Shown piece by piece: positions 48,881-58,250 of a DNA stretch of 64,000 nt (its first letter is position 1; the number at the start of each line of letters is the position of its first letter). The DNA lies in contig JAQTUP010000009.1 of assembly GCA_028707275.1 (NCBI GenBank), positions 47,401 to 111,400 of the forward strand. Direction: 5' to 3'. A program made the position numbers and the translations under genes. The DNA is from Gallionella sp. Lineage in GTDB: Bacteria > Pseudomonadota > Gammaproteobacteria > Burkholderiales > Gallionellaceae. The notes below the pieces were generated by a model. It saw only the letters and a program-made list of their open reading frames with translations, was not told the origin of the DNA and searched no databases.

Positions 48881-49588
48881 TTACGCATCCCGGCCTTCTC
48901 CTGCTTCCTCATAGGTTCGGCCATCGCGAATGTGATAAATGCGCTTGAAGATCGGGATGATTTTTTCATCATGAGTGACGACGATAATGGCGGTCTGATA
49001 TTGCTGCGCCATCTGATTCAGAATGCGCATCACGGTCAATGCACGCTCGCTATCCAGTGGCGCTGTGGGTTCATCGGCGAGAATAATGGGCGGATGGTTG
49101 GCCAGCGCTCGGGCAATTGACACCCGCTGCTGTTCTCCGCCGGATAATTCAGAAACTTGTGCGCGGGCCCGGTGACCGACATCCAGTGCTTCCAGCAACT
49201 CCCTGGCGCGGGTTCGCGCCTGAGTATTGGACACACCGGCCAGCATAGGCAGTAGTGCAATGTTATCGGTCACGTCCAGGAACGGAATCAGATAAGGCGC
49301 CTGAAATACAAAACCGATACGATCGCGCCGCAAGGTGCGCAGGTCATCTATTTTCCATGCCCCTTCAAAAATCGTCTCGCCACCTAGTTGCATTTTCCCT
49401 GAAGTCGGTTCGATCACCGCCCCCAGGCATTTGAGCAACGTGCTTTTGCCTGACCCGCTGGGTCCCACCAGTCCGACGACCTCGCCCGGCCAGATTGTCA
49501 TGTCCACGCCTTTCAACGCATCGACGGCGGTATTGCCCTCGCCATAACGCTTGGTCAAATTCTCGATATGAATTGCAGGTACTCGCAT
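48881..49588 (-). CDS. ABC exporter ATP-binding protein (DevA/LolD type)
   Basis: The protein has 235 residues from the ATG at 49588, preceded by GGAGG. Walker A GPSGSGKSTLLK is near 38-49, the Q-loop is VFQAPYLIPFL, the signature is ELSGGEQQRVSIARAL, Walker B is IILADEPTAPLDS, and the H-loop lies in VVTHDEKI. It is the MacB/DevA class ATPase that powers the permease encoded just upstream. The DevBCA-type exporter moves lipids or small amphipathic compounds across the envelope. Confidence 0.93.
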   Translation of the reverse strand: MRVPAIHIENLTKRYGEGNTAVDALKGVDMTIWPGEVVGLVGPSGSGKSTLLKCLGAVIEPTSGKMQLGGETIFEGAWKIDDLRTLRRDRIGFVFQAPYLIPFLDVTDNIALLPMLAGVSNTQARTRARELLEALDVGHRARAQVSELSGGEQQRVSIARALANHPPIILADEPTAPLDSERALTVMRILNQMAQQYQTAIIVVTHDEKIIPIFKRIYHIRDGRTYEEAGEGRDA

Positions 49589-49592
49589 CCAG

Positions 49593-50783
49593 TTAGCCTC
49601 CGATTGCTGTGGCAGGATCAATTTTCAATGCCGCGCGTATGGCGAAGATACTGGCTAAGGAACACATCAGCATCACCAGAATGAAGCCACGGATTGCGTC
49701 GCCTGGAATCAGCAAAACGTATTTTGGGAACAGCGGAGCCCACAGGGTGGCCGCCGTTTTACCGACCACAAACCCGATCAAACCCAGCCCCAGCGCCTGT
49801 TGCAAGATCATGCCGCTGATCGTTTGGTTGCCCGCCCCCACCAGTTTGAGCACCGCAATTTCCCGAATTTTATTCATGGTCATGGTGTAGATGATAAAAG
49901 CCACGATCGCGGCACTGACGATGGATAAAATCACCAGAAACATGAAAATCTGTTTGGCCGACGTGGCAATTAATTTGGCGACCAGAATTTCCTCCATCTG
50001 CTCACGGCTATAGGCCTGCAAATGTTTCCAGCGCCGTATCTGACTTGCCACCTCCTGAACATCGTGCCCGGCTTTGATGCGCACCAGTACCGCATTGACC
50101 ATGTGACTCGATGCTTGCCCGGCCAGCACGGTATCGAGCAATCCCGGCACACGGTTAAACGCAGGATTCAAAGCTGTTCTGGCGCGTTCATTGAGTAACG
50201 CATCATTGTCTTTCAAAAACTGCACCTCCTGAGCATCCTTGAGCGGCACGAATACCATCGGATCGCCACTCGATGAAACCATACGCTGCGTTATCCCCAC
50301 CACCGTGTATGCGTGGCGGCGAATCTGGATGCGCTCGCCCAACGTCAGTCCGGTCTTGATGTCAGCCAGCGCTTCATAGTGTGTATGGGTAATCGGACGC
50401 CCGGCCACCAGATAGGCGGGTTCACCGGGCAGGCCTTGCTCGATGCCGACCAGCATGACGCGCACATCCTTGCCGCCTTGTTGTTGAATTTGCATGGTCA
50501 GGTAGGCTACATTGCCGACTGCCAGAACCCCCGCCTGACCCAACAGGTCGCGCGCCACATCATCGTGAATGCTGGAGGGTTCTGCATAAGGCCCCAGCGT
50601 GTCTTGCTGAACCACCCAAAGATCGGCGCCGGCGTTGTCTATCATGGCGCGAGCATCATCCACCATGCCGCGATAGACCCCGGCCATGGTCAGCGTGACG
50701 CCGATCAGCAACCCGAGTCCTGCGCCGGTAAAAACGAATTTTCCCCAGCTATGCAATATGTCGCGGCTTGCGAGATTGATCAC
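49593..50783 (-). CDS. ABC exporter permease (DevC/MacB/FtsX type)
   Basis: The protein has 396 residues. One N-terminal helix (about 15-38), a periplasmic domain of about 230 residues and three C-terminal helices (about 270-385) give the FtsX-type layout. Segments IVSAAIVAFIIYTMTMNKIR and EIAVLKLVGAGNQTISGMI are conserved in this family. It pairs with the downstream ATPase (4 bases apart) and the upstream fusion protein (2 bases apart). Confidence 0.9.
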   Translation of the reverse strand: MINLASRDILHSWGKFVFTGAGLGLLIGVTLTMAGVYRGMVDDARAMIDNAGADLWVVQQDTLGPYAEPSSIHDDVARDLLGQAGVLAVGNVAYLTMQIQQQGGKDVRVMLVGIEQGLPGEPAYLVAGRPITHTHYEALADIKTGLTLGERIQIRRHAYTVVGITQRMVSSSGDPMVFVPLKDAQEVQFLKDNDALLNERARTALNPAFNRVPGLLDTVLAGQASSHMVNAVLVRIKAGHDVQEVASQIRRWKHLQAYSREQMEEILVAKLIATSAKQIFMFLVILSIVSAAIVAFIIYTMTMNKIREIAVLKLVGAGNQTISGMILQQALGLGLIGFVVGKTAATLWAPLFPKYVLLIPGDAIRGFILVMLMCSLASIFAIRAALKIDPATAIGG

Positions 50784-50785
50784 GC

Positions 50786-51949
50786 TCAGTTCCTCACAAT
50801 TTCCGCAACAACCTTCAGCTTCAAGCCTTCTTTTATCGCCTGCTGGCTGTAAACGATCACTTCATCGCTATCAGCGATTCCATCCAGTATCTGTGTGCGG
50901 CCATCCAGCGTCGAGATGCCGATTTTGACCGGCTTGAATTTGGGCTGATGGCCTTGTAACACCCAGACGCCGTCTTGTTGATTGATCCGTTTGACCGCAG
51001 CAGCAGGGATGGCGCGTGCATTTTTCTGAACGGGTAGTTTGATGGTGACTTCAGCCTGTTCGCCCAGACTGGCATTGGGCATCGGCGCGGCCACATTCAC
51101 GATGCGCTCTTCCGTGACGGCATCGCTGATTAAATCAATCCGTTCAACCACGCCTGACACACTGGTTTGCGGATGAGAGCGCAGCACGACAGTCGTCTTT
51201 TGGCCTGCCCTGATCATTCCCGCCTGTTTTTGGTCAATGCGGGTCTTGATCCAAAGATCATCGGGTTTTATCACCTGAAGTATCGTTTGTCCGGGAACAA
51301 TAATCGCACCTTGTTCGACTAGCCTGGCCGTAACGATCCCGCTCACGGGACTGGTCAGGCGGGTTTGTTCACGCAGACGCGCCACGCCTGCCGCATCGGA
51401 TTGCGCCCTGGATTGATCCCGTTTAGCGGCGGCTAATGAGGCGGTCGCTGCATCCATGGCGGCAAACGCTGCCGTTTTTTCGTTCAGTTTGGCATCCAGC
51501 AGTTCCCGACTGACAAAACCTTGCGCTTGCAATTCGCTGTATCTTTTATACGAGGCCGCCATCGTCCTGCCCTGACTTTGCGACTGTACTAACTGAGCTT
51601 CGGCTACCTTGACTGAGTTGGCAGCGCGTTCACCCACCAATCGACTGCTCGTCAGTTTCTCAACAAGATCAATCGGATCAAGTTCCGCTACAACCTGACC
51701 CGCCTGCACTTGATCTCCCTGATCGACCAGGAGTTTGCTGATTCTGCCTGTCATCACGGGTGAAATTGCGTAACTGTGCCGGGCTTCAACAATACCCACG
51801 CCAAATACCTCAGGGCTAAGTGTTTCCGTCTGAATTTTTTCAGTGGTGACGTTGACGGGCGCCAAGGGGCCTTTGGTCAGGATCACCCACGCAAAGACTG
51901 AAATCAACAGCGCGCCCAGCAGAACCATTTTTAATCTGAGTTTCGACAT
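50786..51949 (-). CDS. HlyD/DevB-type membrane fusion protein
   Basis: The protein has 387 residues. An N-terminal anchor (MVLLGALLISVFAWVIL) is followed by a biotinyl-lipoyl-like hairpin (GRISKLLVDQGDQVQAGQVV), an alpha hairpin (80-170) and a barrel segment with LTSPVSGIVTARLVEQG. It links the inner-membrane ABC exporter to an outer-membrane channel, not encoded here. It is the first gene of the operon. Confidence 0.92.
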   Translation of the reverse strand: MSKLRLKMVLLGALLISVFAWVILTKGPLAPVNVTTEKIQTETLSPEVFGVGIVEARHSYAISPVMTGRISKLLVDQGDQVQAGQVVAELDPIDLVEKLTSSRLVGERAANSVKVAEAQLVQSQSQGRTMAASYKRYSELQAQGFVSRELLDAKLNEKTAAFAAMDAATASLAAAKRDQSRAQSDAAGVARLREQTRLTSPVSGIVTARLVEQGAIIVPGQTILQVIKPDDLWIKTRIDQKQAGMIRAGQKTTVVLRSHPQTSVSGVVERIDLISDAVTEERIVNVAAPMPNASLGEQAEVTIKLPVQKNARAIPAAAVKRINQQDGVWVLQGHQPKFKPVKIGISTLDGRTQILDGIADSDEVIVYSQQAIKEGLKLKVVAEIVRN

Positions 51950-51971
51950 AATCCGCCTGAAGAATGAATCA

Positions 51972-51989
51972 AGTAAGTAATTGCTTACT
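51972..51989. promoter_or_regulatory. Probable TetR operator before the exporter operon
   Basis: AGTAAGTAATTGCTTACT is an 18-bp palindrome (one central mismatch) 23 bases before the fusion-protein start, the normal place for a TetR-family operator. Confidence 0.65.
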
Positions 51990-52172
51990 ATCCTAATGGC
52001 GTTCGTTCAAGCTGTCAAGCCTGACATCATTTTCTGTCAGCCCGGCGAAAAATGTCCGCCGACAAGTCCGCCGTGGGCGAACCGCAGCAAGAGGGAACCG
52101 AGGACATCCTGGCGTTGACGCGTTAGTTCTGCGAACAACGATTTTTCAGGGATTGAAAAGGAACGATTGCGA

Positions 52173-52376
52173 TTACCGGCGATCTCCGTGGTCGCCTCCG
52201 CGATGCTCGCCGCCACGGTCATAATCTCCGCCACGATGATCACCGCCACGATGATCACCGCCACGATCATGGCCGCGACCGCCATGCCCCCATCTGTCGC
52301 CCGGGAACATACAGCCAGACAACAGGGTCGTCAATATAAGCAATATCGCGACCGAAAACTTGAAAGACCTTTTCAT
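52173..52376 (-). CDS. Small Gly/His/Asp/Arg-rich lipoprotein
   Basis: The protein has 67 residues from the ATG at 52376, preceded by AAAGGAGC. The signal ends in the lipobox LLSGC (Cys near 19), then a low-complexity tail of G-G-D-H-R-type repeats (RGGDHRGGDHRGGDYDRGG) to the end. A lipid-anchored His/Asp-rich tail could bind metal ions. It is not in an operon with its neighbours. Being short and repetitive, it is easily missed. Confidence 0.65.
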   Translation of the reverse strand: MKRSFKFSVAILLILTTLLSGCMFPGDRWGHGGRGHDRGGDHRGGDHRGGDYDRGGEHRGGDHGDRR

Positions 52377-52545
52377 GATGGGGCTCCTTTTGGTTCGAAT
52401 TATGTCGTGAAGACAGCATCGCGATGATCGGCTTAAAGCGCCGTGCGCATCTGTGCGCTGGCACACCAAGTTTAACCCACACTACAGGTGACGCGGGGTG
52501 CGCTGTCATCGCGCGCCCGTGTTTTGCTGGCGGCGTAAAATTTTT

Positions 52546-52561
52546 TGTAGCAAACCCGACA
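52546..52561. promoter_or_regulatory. NifA upstream activator site for the iscA-nifUSV operon
   Basis: TGT-AGCAAACCCG-ACA is an exact match, about 95 bp upstream of the sigma-54 promoter at 52657-52672. The rest of 52377-52717 shows no gene. Confidence 0.75.
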
Positions 52562-52656
52562 ACACCCTTGGCTCGTGCTGTTTCAGACAGACGAGTTGAG
52601 CGGAGAATAATTGTAAATCACAAATAAAACATCATGTTGCCAGACTCGCACTGAGC

Positions 52657-52672
52657 TGGCACGCAGTTTGCA
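52657..52672 (+). promoter_or_regulatory. Sigma-54 promoter of iscA-nifUSV-cysE-nifWZM
   Basis: TGGCACGCAGTTTGCA is a perfect match to TGGCACG-N4-TTGCW, the strongest such promoter in the window. It ends 45 bases before the iscA start. Confidence 0.92.
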
Positions 52673-52717
52673 TCCTGTTCAGGCACAAACCCGGAATTAT
52701 CTGACAGGAGACTTACT

Positions 52718-53041
52718 ATGCTTAATCTGACACCCAATGCAATTTCCGCTATGGAAAAATTTATCAAAGGTTCTGCCGTGCCCGTGGCCGGGCTGCGCAT
52801 CGCGATTTCCGGCGGCGGCTGCTCCGGCTTTCAGTACGGCATGACGCTCGAAGAGAGCAAGAGCGAAGACGACGTGGTGGTGGAAAAAGGCGCGGTGACG
52901 CTGCTGGTCGATCCGCTGTCAGCGCCCTTGCTCGAAGGCGTCACGGTGGATTTCGTGGACAGCTTGAGCGGCAGCGGTTTCAAATTCGAGAACCCGAACG
53001 CCAGTTCAAGCTGTGCGTGCGGTTCATCTTTTTCGGCCTAA
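52718..53041 (+). CDS. iscA: IscA/HesB-family Fe-S carrier, nif-associated
   Basis: The protein has 107 residues. The conserved cysteines are Cys35 in ISGGGCSGFQYG and Cys99/Cys101 in SSCACGSS, the three ligand cysteines of A-type carriers. It receives iron or Fe-S clusters and passes them to nif targets. It is first in the second nif operon, directly after the sigma-54 promoter, with a good site (GACAGGAGACTTACT) before the ATG. The gap of 206 bases to nifU contains a hairpin at 53141-53158. Confidence 0.93.
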   Translation: MLNLTPNAISAMEKFIKGSAVPVAGLRIAISGGGCSGFQYGMTLEESKSEDDVVVEKGAVTLLVDPLSAPLLEGVTVDFVDSLSGSGFKFENPNASSSCACGSSFSA

Positions 53042-53140
53042 CGATCATGCCTCAAATTGCCCCAAATATTGGGAGTTTCGCCATGATCGTTTCCCTCCCT
53101 TGCAGGGCGCATTTCGGCAGAGCCAAAATCGTTCGTAAGG

Positions 53141-53158
53141 CGCGGAGCTTGCTCCGCG
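53141..53158 (+). other. Hairpin in the iscA-nifU gap
   Basis: CGCGGAGC-TT-GCTCCGCG is a perfect 8-bp stem with a 2-base loop. There is no U tract, so it is more likely a pause or processing site than a full terminator. Confidence 0.45.
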
Positions 53159-53247
53159 AAACCCCTTACTCACCCCCCGTCCCCCCTCTCCCGGAAGGCG
53201 AGGGGTACAGTCGGACGCTACGCAATATTATTTATTAGGAGCATGTC

Positions 53248-54135
53248 ATGTGGGATTACTCGGACAAGGTCAAGGATCATTTCTTCCAGCCACGCAATGC
53301 CGGTGTGCTGGCGGACGCCAATGGCGTGGGAGACGTAGGTTCCATCAGCTGCGGTGACGCGCTGCGCCTGATGCTCAAGGTTGAACCGGAATCGGACATC
53401 ATTCTGGATGCGCAATTTCAGACTTTCGGTTGCGGTTCGGCGATTGCTTCCTCGTCTGCGCTGACCGAGATGATCAGGGGCCTGACGCTGGAAGAAGCAC
53501 TGAAGGTGAGCAATCAGGATATTGCCGATTATCTCGACGGCTTACCGCCGGAGAAGATGCACTGCTCGGTGATGGGGCGTGAGGCCTTACAGGCTGCCGT
53601 GGCCAACTATCGCGGCGAGGTGTGGAGCGACGATCATGAAGAGGGTGCGCTGGTATGCAAGTGTTTTGCCATCGACGCCGTGCTGATCGAGGACACCATC
53701 CGCAGCAATCATCTTTGCTCGGTGCAGGATGTGACCAATTACACCAAGGCGGGTGGCGGCTGCTCATCCTGTCACGAGGGCATCGAAGATATTCTGGCGC
53801 GGGTGATGAAGGATCGCGGCGAAACCTACAAGCCTGGCAGTGCGCCCAAGGAAGAGGCCTCGCCCGCCGGGCTGACCAACTTGCAGCGCATCCGCCGGAT
53901 CGAAGCCGTGCTCGAAGCTGTCCGTCCGCAATTGAAGCGGGACGGCGGCGACATCGAGCTGGTGGACGTGGATGGCAAGACCATTTATGTCAACATGACA
54001 GGCGCCTGTGCCGGATGCCAGATGGAGGCGCTGACACTACAGGGTATTCAGCAGAAGCTGATGGAAGAATTAAAGGAATTCATCAAGATCGTGCCGACTA
54101 AAGTCAGCTCGCTGACTCGGGCGATGAAAGGTTAA
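53248..54135 (+). CDS. nifU: Fe-S cluster scaffold protein NifU
   Basis: The protein has 295 residues with all three domains of full-length NifU. The IscU-like domain (1-125) has Cys in [16 protein letters not shown] and KMHCSVMG. The central 2Fe-2S domain (about 130-185) has VCKCF and [10 protein letters not shown]. The C-terminal Nfu domain (about 215-290) has [11 protein letters not shown]. It assembles clusters for NifH and the FeMo-cofactor using sulfur from NifS. The nifS start is 2 bases after its stop. Confidence 0.97.
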   Translation: MWDYSDKVKDHFFQPRNAGVLADANGVGDVGSISCGDALRLMLKVEPESDIILDAQFQTFGCGSAIASSSALTEMIRGLTLEEALKVSNQDIADYLDGLPPEKMHCSVMGREALQAAVANYRGEVWSDDHEEGALVCKCFAIDAVLIEDTIRSNHLCSVQDVTNYTKAGGGCSSCHEGIEDILARVMKDRGETYKPGSAPKEEASPAGLTNLQRIRRIEAVLEAVRPQLKRDGGDIELVDVDGKTIYVNMTGACAGCQMEALTLQGIQQKLMEELKEFIKIVPTKVSSLTRAMKG

Positions 54136-54137
54136 TC

Positions 54138-55346
54138 ATGAACGGCATCTATTTTGACAATAACGCGACCACCCGGGTAGACCCGGCGGTGGTGGAGACT
54201 ATGCTGCCGTATTTTACCGAGCAGTTTGGCAATCCGTCTTCGATGCACAGCTTCGGCAACAAGGTGGGGCTGGCGATCAAGAAGGCGCGCATGCAGGTGC
54301 AGGAGTTGCTGGGCGCGGAATACGATTCGGAAATCATCTTCACCTCTTGCGGCACAGAGTCTGATTCCACCGCTATTCTCTCCGCACTGAAGGCGCAGCC
54401 TGAGCGCCGCGAGATCATCACCACCACGGTGGAGCATCCTGCTGTGCTCACCTTGTGTACCTATCTGGAAAAAGAAGGTTACAAGGTGCATCTGCTCCAG
54501 GTGGATGGCAAAGGGCGGCTGGATATGGACGAGTATCGGGCGCGACTGTCGGATCAGACCGCCGTCGTCTCGGTGATGTGGGCGAATAACGAGACCGGTA
54601 CTTTCTTTCCTGTGGTTGAGATGGCAGAACTTGCGAATGCGGCGGGCGCGATGTTTCACACCGATGCTGTGCAGGCCGCAGGCAAAGTGCCGTTGAATCT
54701 GAAGGATACCAAAATCGACATGTTGTCCGTGTCCGGTCACAAGCTGCACGCGCCCAAGGGAATCGGCGTGCTGTATTTGAAGCGCGGCACAAGGTTTCGT
54801 CCTATGTTGCGTGGCGGTCATCAGGAGCGGGGGCGCCGTGCGGGCACCGAAAACTCCGCCTCTATCGTGGGATTGGGGCATGCCGCCGAGATGGCGATGG
54901 CAGCGATGACTTTTGAGAATACCGAAGTGGCACGCTTGCGCGATAAGTTGGAGGCCGGGATTCTGGCTAAAGTGCCGCGCTCCTTTGTCACGGGGGATCC
55001 TGATAACCGGCTGCCCAACACCAGCAATATCGCCTTTGAATTCATCGAAGGAGAGGCGATTTTGTTGTTGCTGAACAAATTCGGGATCGCCGCCTCCAGT
55101 GGTTCTGCCTGTACTTCAGGATCGCTGGAACCTTCCCATGTGATGCGCGCAATGGGTATTCCCTATACCGCGGCGCACGGTACGGTGCGTTTCTCGCTGT
55201 CCCGTTACAGCACCGAGTTTGAAGTGAATCGCGTGATTCAGGTGGTGCCGGAAATCATCGCACAGTTGCGCCGCCTTTCTCCTTACTGGGAGGGCGATGG
55301 TCCTGCCGCTGAGCCTGAAAAAGCCTTTGCACCCGTGTACGCCTGA
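54138..55346 (+). CDS. nifS: Cysteine desulfurase NifS
   Basis: The protein has 402 residues. The PLP lysine is in [14 protein letters not shown] (near 204) and the reactive Cys in [10 protein letters not shown] (near 326). It takes sulfur from cysteine as a persulfide and hands it to NifU. The next gene, nifV, starts 5 bases after the stop. It is a nif-specific group 1 desulfurase rather than IscS, judging by context. Confidence 0.97.
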   Translation: MNGIYFDNNATTRVDPAVVETMLPYFTEQFGNPSSMHSFGNKVGLAIKKARMQVQELLGAEYDSEIIFTSCGTESDSTAILSALKAQPERREIITTTVEHPAVLTLCTYLEKEGYKVHLLQVDGKGRLDMDEYRARLSDQTAVVSVMWANNETGTFFPVVEMAELANAAGAMFHTDAVQAAGKVPLNLKDTKIDMLSVSGHKLHAPKGIGVLYLKRGTRFRPMLRGGHQERGRRAGTENSASIVGLGHAAEMAMAAMTFENTEVARLRDKLEAGILAKVPRSFVTGDPDNRLPNTSNIAFEFIEGEAILLLLNKFGIAASSGSACTSGSLEPSHVMRAMGIPYTAAHGTVRFSLSRYSTEFEVNRVIQVVPEIIAQLRRLSPYWEGDGPAAEPEKAFAPVYA

Positions 55347-55351
55347 GCGCC

Positions 55352-56506
55352 ATGAACGCCCAATACGCCAATCGCACCATCGTCATCGACGACACGACGC
55401 TACGCGACGGCGAGCAGTCGGCGGGCGTGGCGTTCACGCTGGAGGAAAAACTGGACATCGCGCAGAGGCTCGATGCACTCGGTGTACCGGAACTGGAAAT
55501 CGGCGTGCCGGCAATGGGCGAGGATGAATGCGAGGGCATTCGTGCGGTGGCAGCTTCAGGCTTGAATGCCAGGCTTGTCGTGTGGAGCCGGATGCGTCCG
55601 GATGACATAAAGGCGTGTCGCAATCTGAATGTGCATCTGATCGACGTGTCGATCCCGGTCTCAGACATTCATCTGTCAAAAAAGCTCAAACGCGATCGCG
55701 CCTGGGTACTCGACACCATAGGCGAGCTGGTGCCGCGCGCACTTGGACTGGGACTGGAGGTTATCGTAGGCTGTGAAGATGCCTCGCGTGCAGACCCGGA
55801 ATTTATGTTGCAAGTAGCGGACGCCGCGCAGCTGGCTGGTGCTGCCCGTATTCGTTATGCCGACACGCTGGGCATGATGGAGCCGTTCGGTGTGCACAAG
55901 GCGATTTCGGCTTTGCGCCGCGCAACGGATCTGGATATCGAGATGCACGCGCACGACGATCTGGGACTTGCGACGGCCAACAGCCTGGCGGCGGCATTAG
56001 CCGGGGCGACGCATCTGAACACCACGGTCAACGGCCTGGGCGAGCGCGCCGGAAATGCGCCGCTCGAAGAAGTCGCCTTCGGACTCAAGAAGTTATACAG
56101 CATGGAAACCGGTATAGACCTGACCCATTTTACGGCGTTGTCCGCCTGCGTTGCAGCGGCGTCCGGCCGACCCGTACCCTGGCAGAAGAGTGTGGTAGGC
56201 GAAGGGGTGTTTACCCACGAAGCCGGTATTCATGTCGATGGTTTGCTCAAGGATCCCGAGAATTATCAGGGTTTTGACCCGGGCGAAGTGGGGCGTCGCC
56301 ACAAGCTTGTGGTAGGCAAACATTCGGGCGCGCACGGCGTGATGGCAGCGTTTGCCGTCATGGGTTTGATGTTGAGTCCGGTCGAAGCGCGCGCGCTCTT
56401 ACCCGACATCCGCAGCTTTGCCGAACGCGCAAAACGCTCCCCTGCCGACCAGGAATTACTGTTTTTGTACCAGCGTTTTATCGGGCGCAGCCTGCCCGTG
56501 CACTAG
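55352..56506 (+). CDS. nifV: Homocitrate synthase NifV
   Basis: The protein has 384 residues. Its N-terminal [18 protein letters not shown] is the metal- and substrate-binding start shared by the alpha-isopropylmalate/homocitrate synthase family, and [16 protein letters not shown] carries the two histidines that bind the divalent ion. [15 protein letters not shown] follows. It condenses acetyl-CoA and 2-oxoglutarate to homocitrate, part of FeMo-cofactor. It belongs to the iscA-nifUSV-cysE operon. Confidence 0.95.
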   Translation: MNAQYANRTIVIDDTTLRDGEQSAGVAFTLEEKLDIAQRLDALGVPELEIGVPAMGEDECEGIRAVAASGLNARLVVWSRMRPDDIKACRNLNVHLIDVSIPVSDIHLSKKLKRDRAWVLDTIGELVPRALGLGLEVIVGCEDASRADPEFMLQVADAAQLAGAARIRYADTLGMMEPFGVHKAISALRRATDLDIEMHAHDDLGLATANSLAAALAGATHLNTTVNGLGERAGNAPLEEVAFGLKKLYSMETGIDLTHFTALSACVAAASGRPVPWQKSVVGEGVFTHEAGIHVDGLLKDPENYQGFDPGEVGRRHKLVVGKHSGAHGVMAAFAVMGLMLSPVEARALLPDIRSFAERAKRSPADQELLFLYQRFIGRSLPVH

Positions 56507-56515
56507 GAGAACGAC

Positions 56516-57337
56516 ATGGATGACACGCTGCCGAATGTAAGACTCAAAGCCCTAACGCCCTCTTTGTTCACGCTGCTGCGCGAAGATGTTAATTGCGTCT
56601 TTCATCGAGATCCTGCGGCAAGATCGCGTCTTGAGGTGCTGACCACTTACCCTGGCGTACATGCGCTGTTGCTGCATCGCATTGCGCACCGCCTGTGGAA
56701 CTTCGGCTGGCGTTACCCGGCGCGCGTGGTTTCCTATCTGGCTCGTTTAATGACGAACGTTGATATTCATCCGGGTGCGCGTATCGGGCAGCGTTTTTTC
56801 ATAGACCATGGCGCGTGTGTCGTGATCGGAGAAACCTCGGAGATAGGCGATGACGTGACGCTGTATCACGGCGTGACGCTGGGCGGCACCACATGGAACA
56901 AGGGCAAGCGTCATCCGACGCTGGGCGACGGGGTGGTGGTCGGCGCCGGTGCAAAGATACTGGGCGCTATCACGCTGGGCAATCAGGTGAGGGTCGGGGC
57001 TAATTCGGTCGTGGTGAGTGATGTGCCCGCCGCGCGCACCGTGGTGGGGATCCCGGGGCGGATCGTGCTGCGCACCGAAGAGGCGGGCGCCGACAATATA
57101 TACGGTATCAATCTGGATCATCACCTGATCCCTGATCCGGTGGGGCGCGCCATCGCCTGTCTGATGGACCGTATCGAGTTACTCGAAGGGAAATTGCTCC
57201 TGCAGGGTAATGCCGCTCAGTGCAAAACCTGTGAAGCAGACGATTTGTGTGGGAATCAGGAGTCAGGAGTCGGGATTCAGGAGTCAGACAGCAAGGGACT
57301 TCCCCGCGCAACCAAGGAGCCCGGCGTTGTTGCGTGA
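56516..57337 (+). CDS. cysE: Serine O-acetyltransferase, nif-associated (CysE/NifP)
   Basis: The protein has 273 residues. It has the CysE N-terminal helical domain (1-90) and left-handed beta helix of hexapeptide repeats (about 85-180) with catalytic histidines in [19 protein letters not shown] and [10 protein letters not shown]. It acetylates serine for cysteine synthesis, increasing sulfur supply to NifS. Oddity: the last 25-30 residues are encoded by direct repeats TCAGGAGTC (57256-57287), a low-complexity sequence also seen elsewhere in this genome in noncoding DNA, so the tail was probably gained by repeat insertion. It starts 9 bases after the nifV stop. Confidence 0.92.
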   Translation: MDDTLPNVRLKALTPSLFTLLREDVNCVFHRDPAARSRLEVLTTYPGVHALLLHRIAHRLWNFGWRYPARVVSYLARLMTNVDIHPGARIGQRFFIDHGACVVIGETSEIGDDVTLYHGVTLGGTTWNKGKRHPTLGDGVVVGAGAKILGAITLGNQVRVGANSVVVSDVPAARTVVGIPGRIVLRTEEAGADNIYGINLDHHLIPDPVGRAIACLMDRIELLEGKLLLQGNAAQCKTCEADDLCGNQESGVGIQESDSKGLPRATKEPGVVA

Positions 57338-57454
57338 AGGACTGAATCCTGCATCCTCAATCCTTTAAGGAAATTGACTCGACAGTCACGACAGGATGGG
57401 CGCGAAAGTGTTGCCGGATGTAGTCAGTAATGAATCTTTTGAAAGGAGTACATG

Positions 57455-57793
57455 ATGGACGAATTAACGTTGGATGAGGCCATGGAAGATCTTGGTGCTG
57501 CCGAGGAATTTCTGGAATATTTCGGGATCGCGTATGAACCCGCCGTGGTGCAGGTGAATCGTCTGCATATCCTGCAACGATTTCACGACTATCTTGCCCG
57601 CGCGGGCGAGCTCTCGGAGATTGAGGGCGTGCGGCGCGTGGTATATACCACATTGTTGCAACAGGCCTATCAGGATTTTGTGAAATCCGACGCGCAGACC
57701 GAAAAGGTGTTCAAGGTGTTCCACATGCATGAACCCAAGACTCACTTCGTGCCTTTGAGCTCGATCACCGTGAATAAAGCCCATGCTGCCTGA
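57455..57793 (+). CDS. nifW: Nitrogenase-stabilising/protective protein NifW
   Basis: The protein has 112 residues from the second ATG (57455), six bases after GGAG; the ATG at 57452 is equally in frame. It contains MEDLGAAEEFLEYFGIAYEP and HILQRFHDYLARAG, typical NifW sequence. NifW helps mature or protect the MoFe protein. Its end overlaps nifZ by 11 bases. The gap to cysE (114 bases) contains TCCTGAA/TCCTCAA repeats only. Confidence 0.92.
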   Translation: MDELTLDEAMEDLGAAEEFLEYFGIAYEPAVVQVNRLHILQRFHDYLARAGELSEIEGVRRVVYTTLLQQAYQDFVKSDAQTEKVFKVFHMHEPKTHFVPLSSITVNKAHAA

Positions 57794-58250
57794 ATTTGAA
57801 TTTGGCGACGAGGTTCGCATCATCCGCAACGTGCGCAATGATGGCACCTATCCTGGCTTGAGTACCGGCGCCTTGCTGGTGCGGCGGGGCAGTACCGGCT
57901 TTGTGATGAATGTCGGTACTTTTTTGCAGGACCAGCTGATCTATACCGTGAATTTTCTGGCGTTGAACAAGATCGTCGGGTGTCGTGAAGAAGAACTGAT
58001 CGGCATAGACGAGCCGTGGATACCCAGTCAATTCGAGAGCCGTGAAAAAGTGAAGAGCCGTATCACGCTGACCGTGCGTGGCGAGGTGCGGGTTGTGCCC
58101 GGTATGGAAGGCGAGATACTGAAAGTATTCCGCGATGAAAACGACGGAGTGTTGTACCACGTCATTTTTCACGATCAGGTGTTGCAGGTGCCCGAAGCTT
58201 CTTTGGCCGCCGTGCACGTCTATAAGGATGAGGAGAGTGTTTATGCCTGA
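57783..58250 (+). CDS. nifZ: Nitrogenase maturation protein NifZ
   Basis: The protein has 155 residues. The start FEFGDEVRIIRNVRNDGTYPG and the segment RRGSTGFVMNVGTFLQDQLI are hallmarks of NifZ. A second, SH3-like half (90-150) follows with VPGMEGEILKVFRD. NifZ helps form the second P-cluster of the MoFe protein. It overlaps nifW by 11 bases and nifM by 8. Confidence 0.95.
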   Translation: MLPEFEFGDEVRIIRNVRNDGTYPGLSTGALLVRRGSTGFVMNVGTFLQDQLIYTVNFLALNKIVGCREEELIGIDEPWIPSQFESREKVKSRITLTVRGEVRVVPGMEGEILKVFRDENDGVLYHVIFHDQVLQVPEASLAAVHVYKDEESVYA

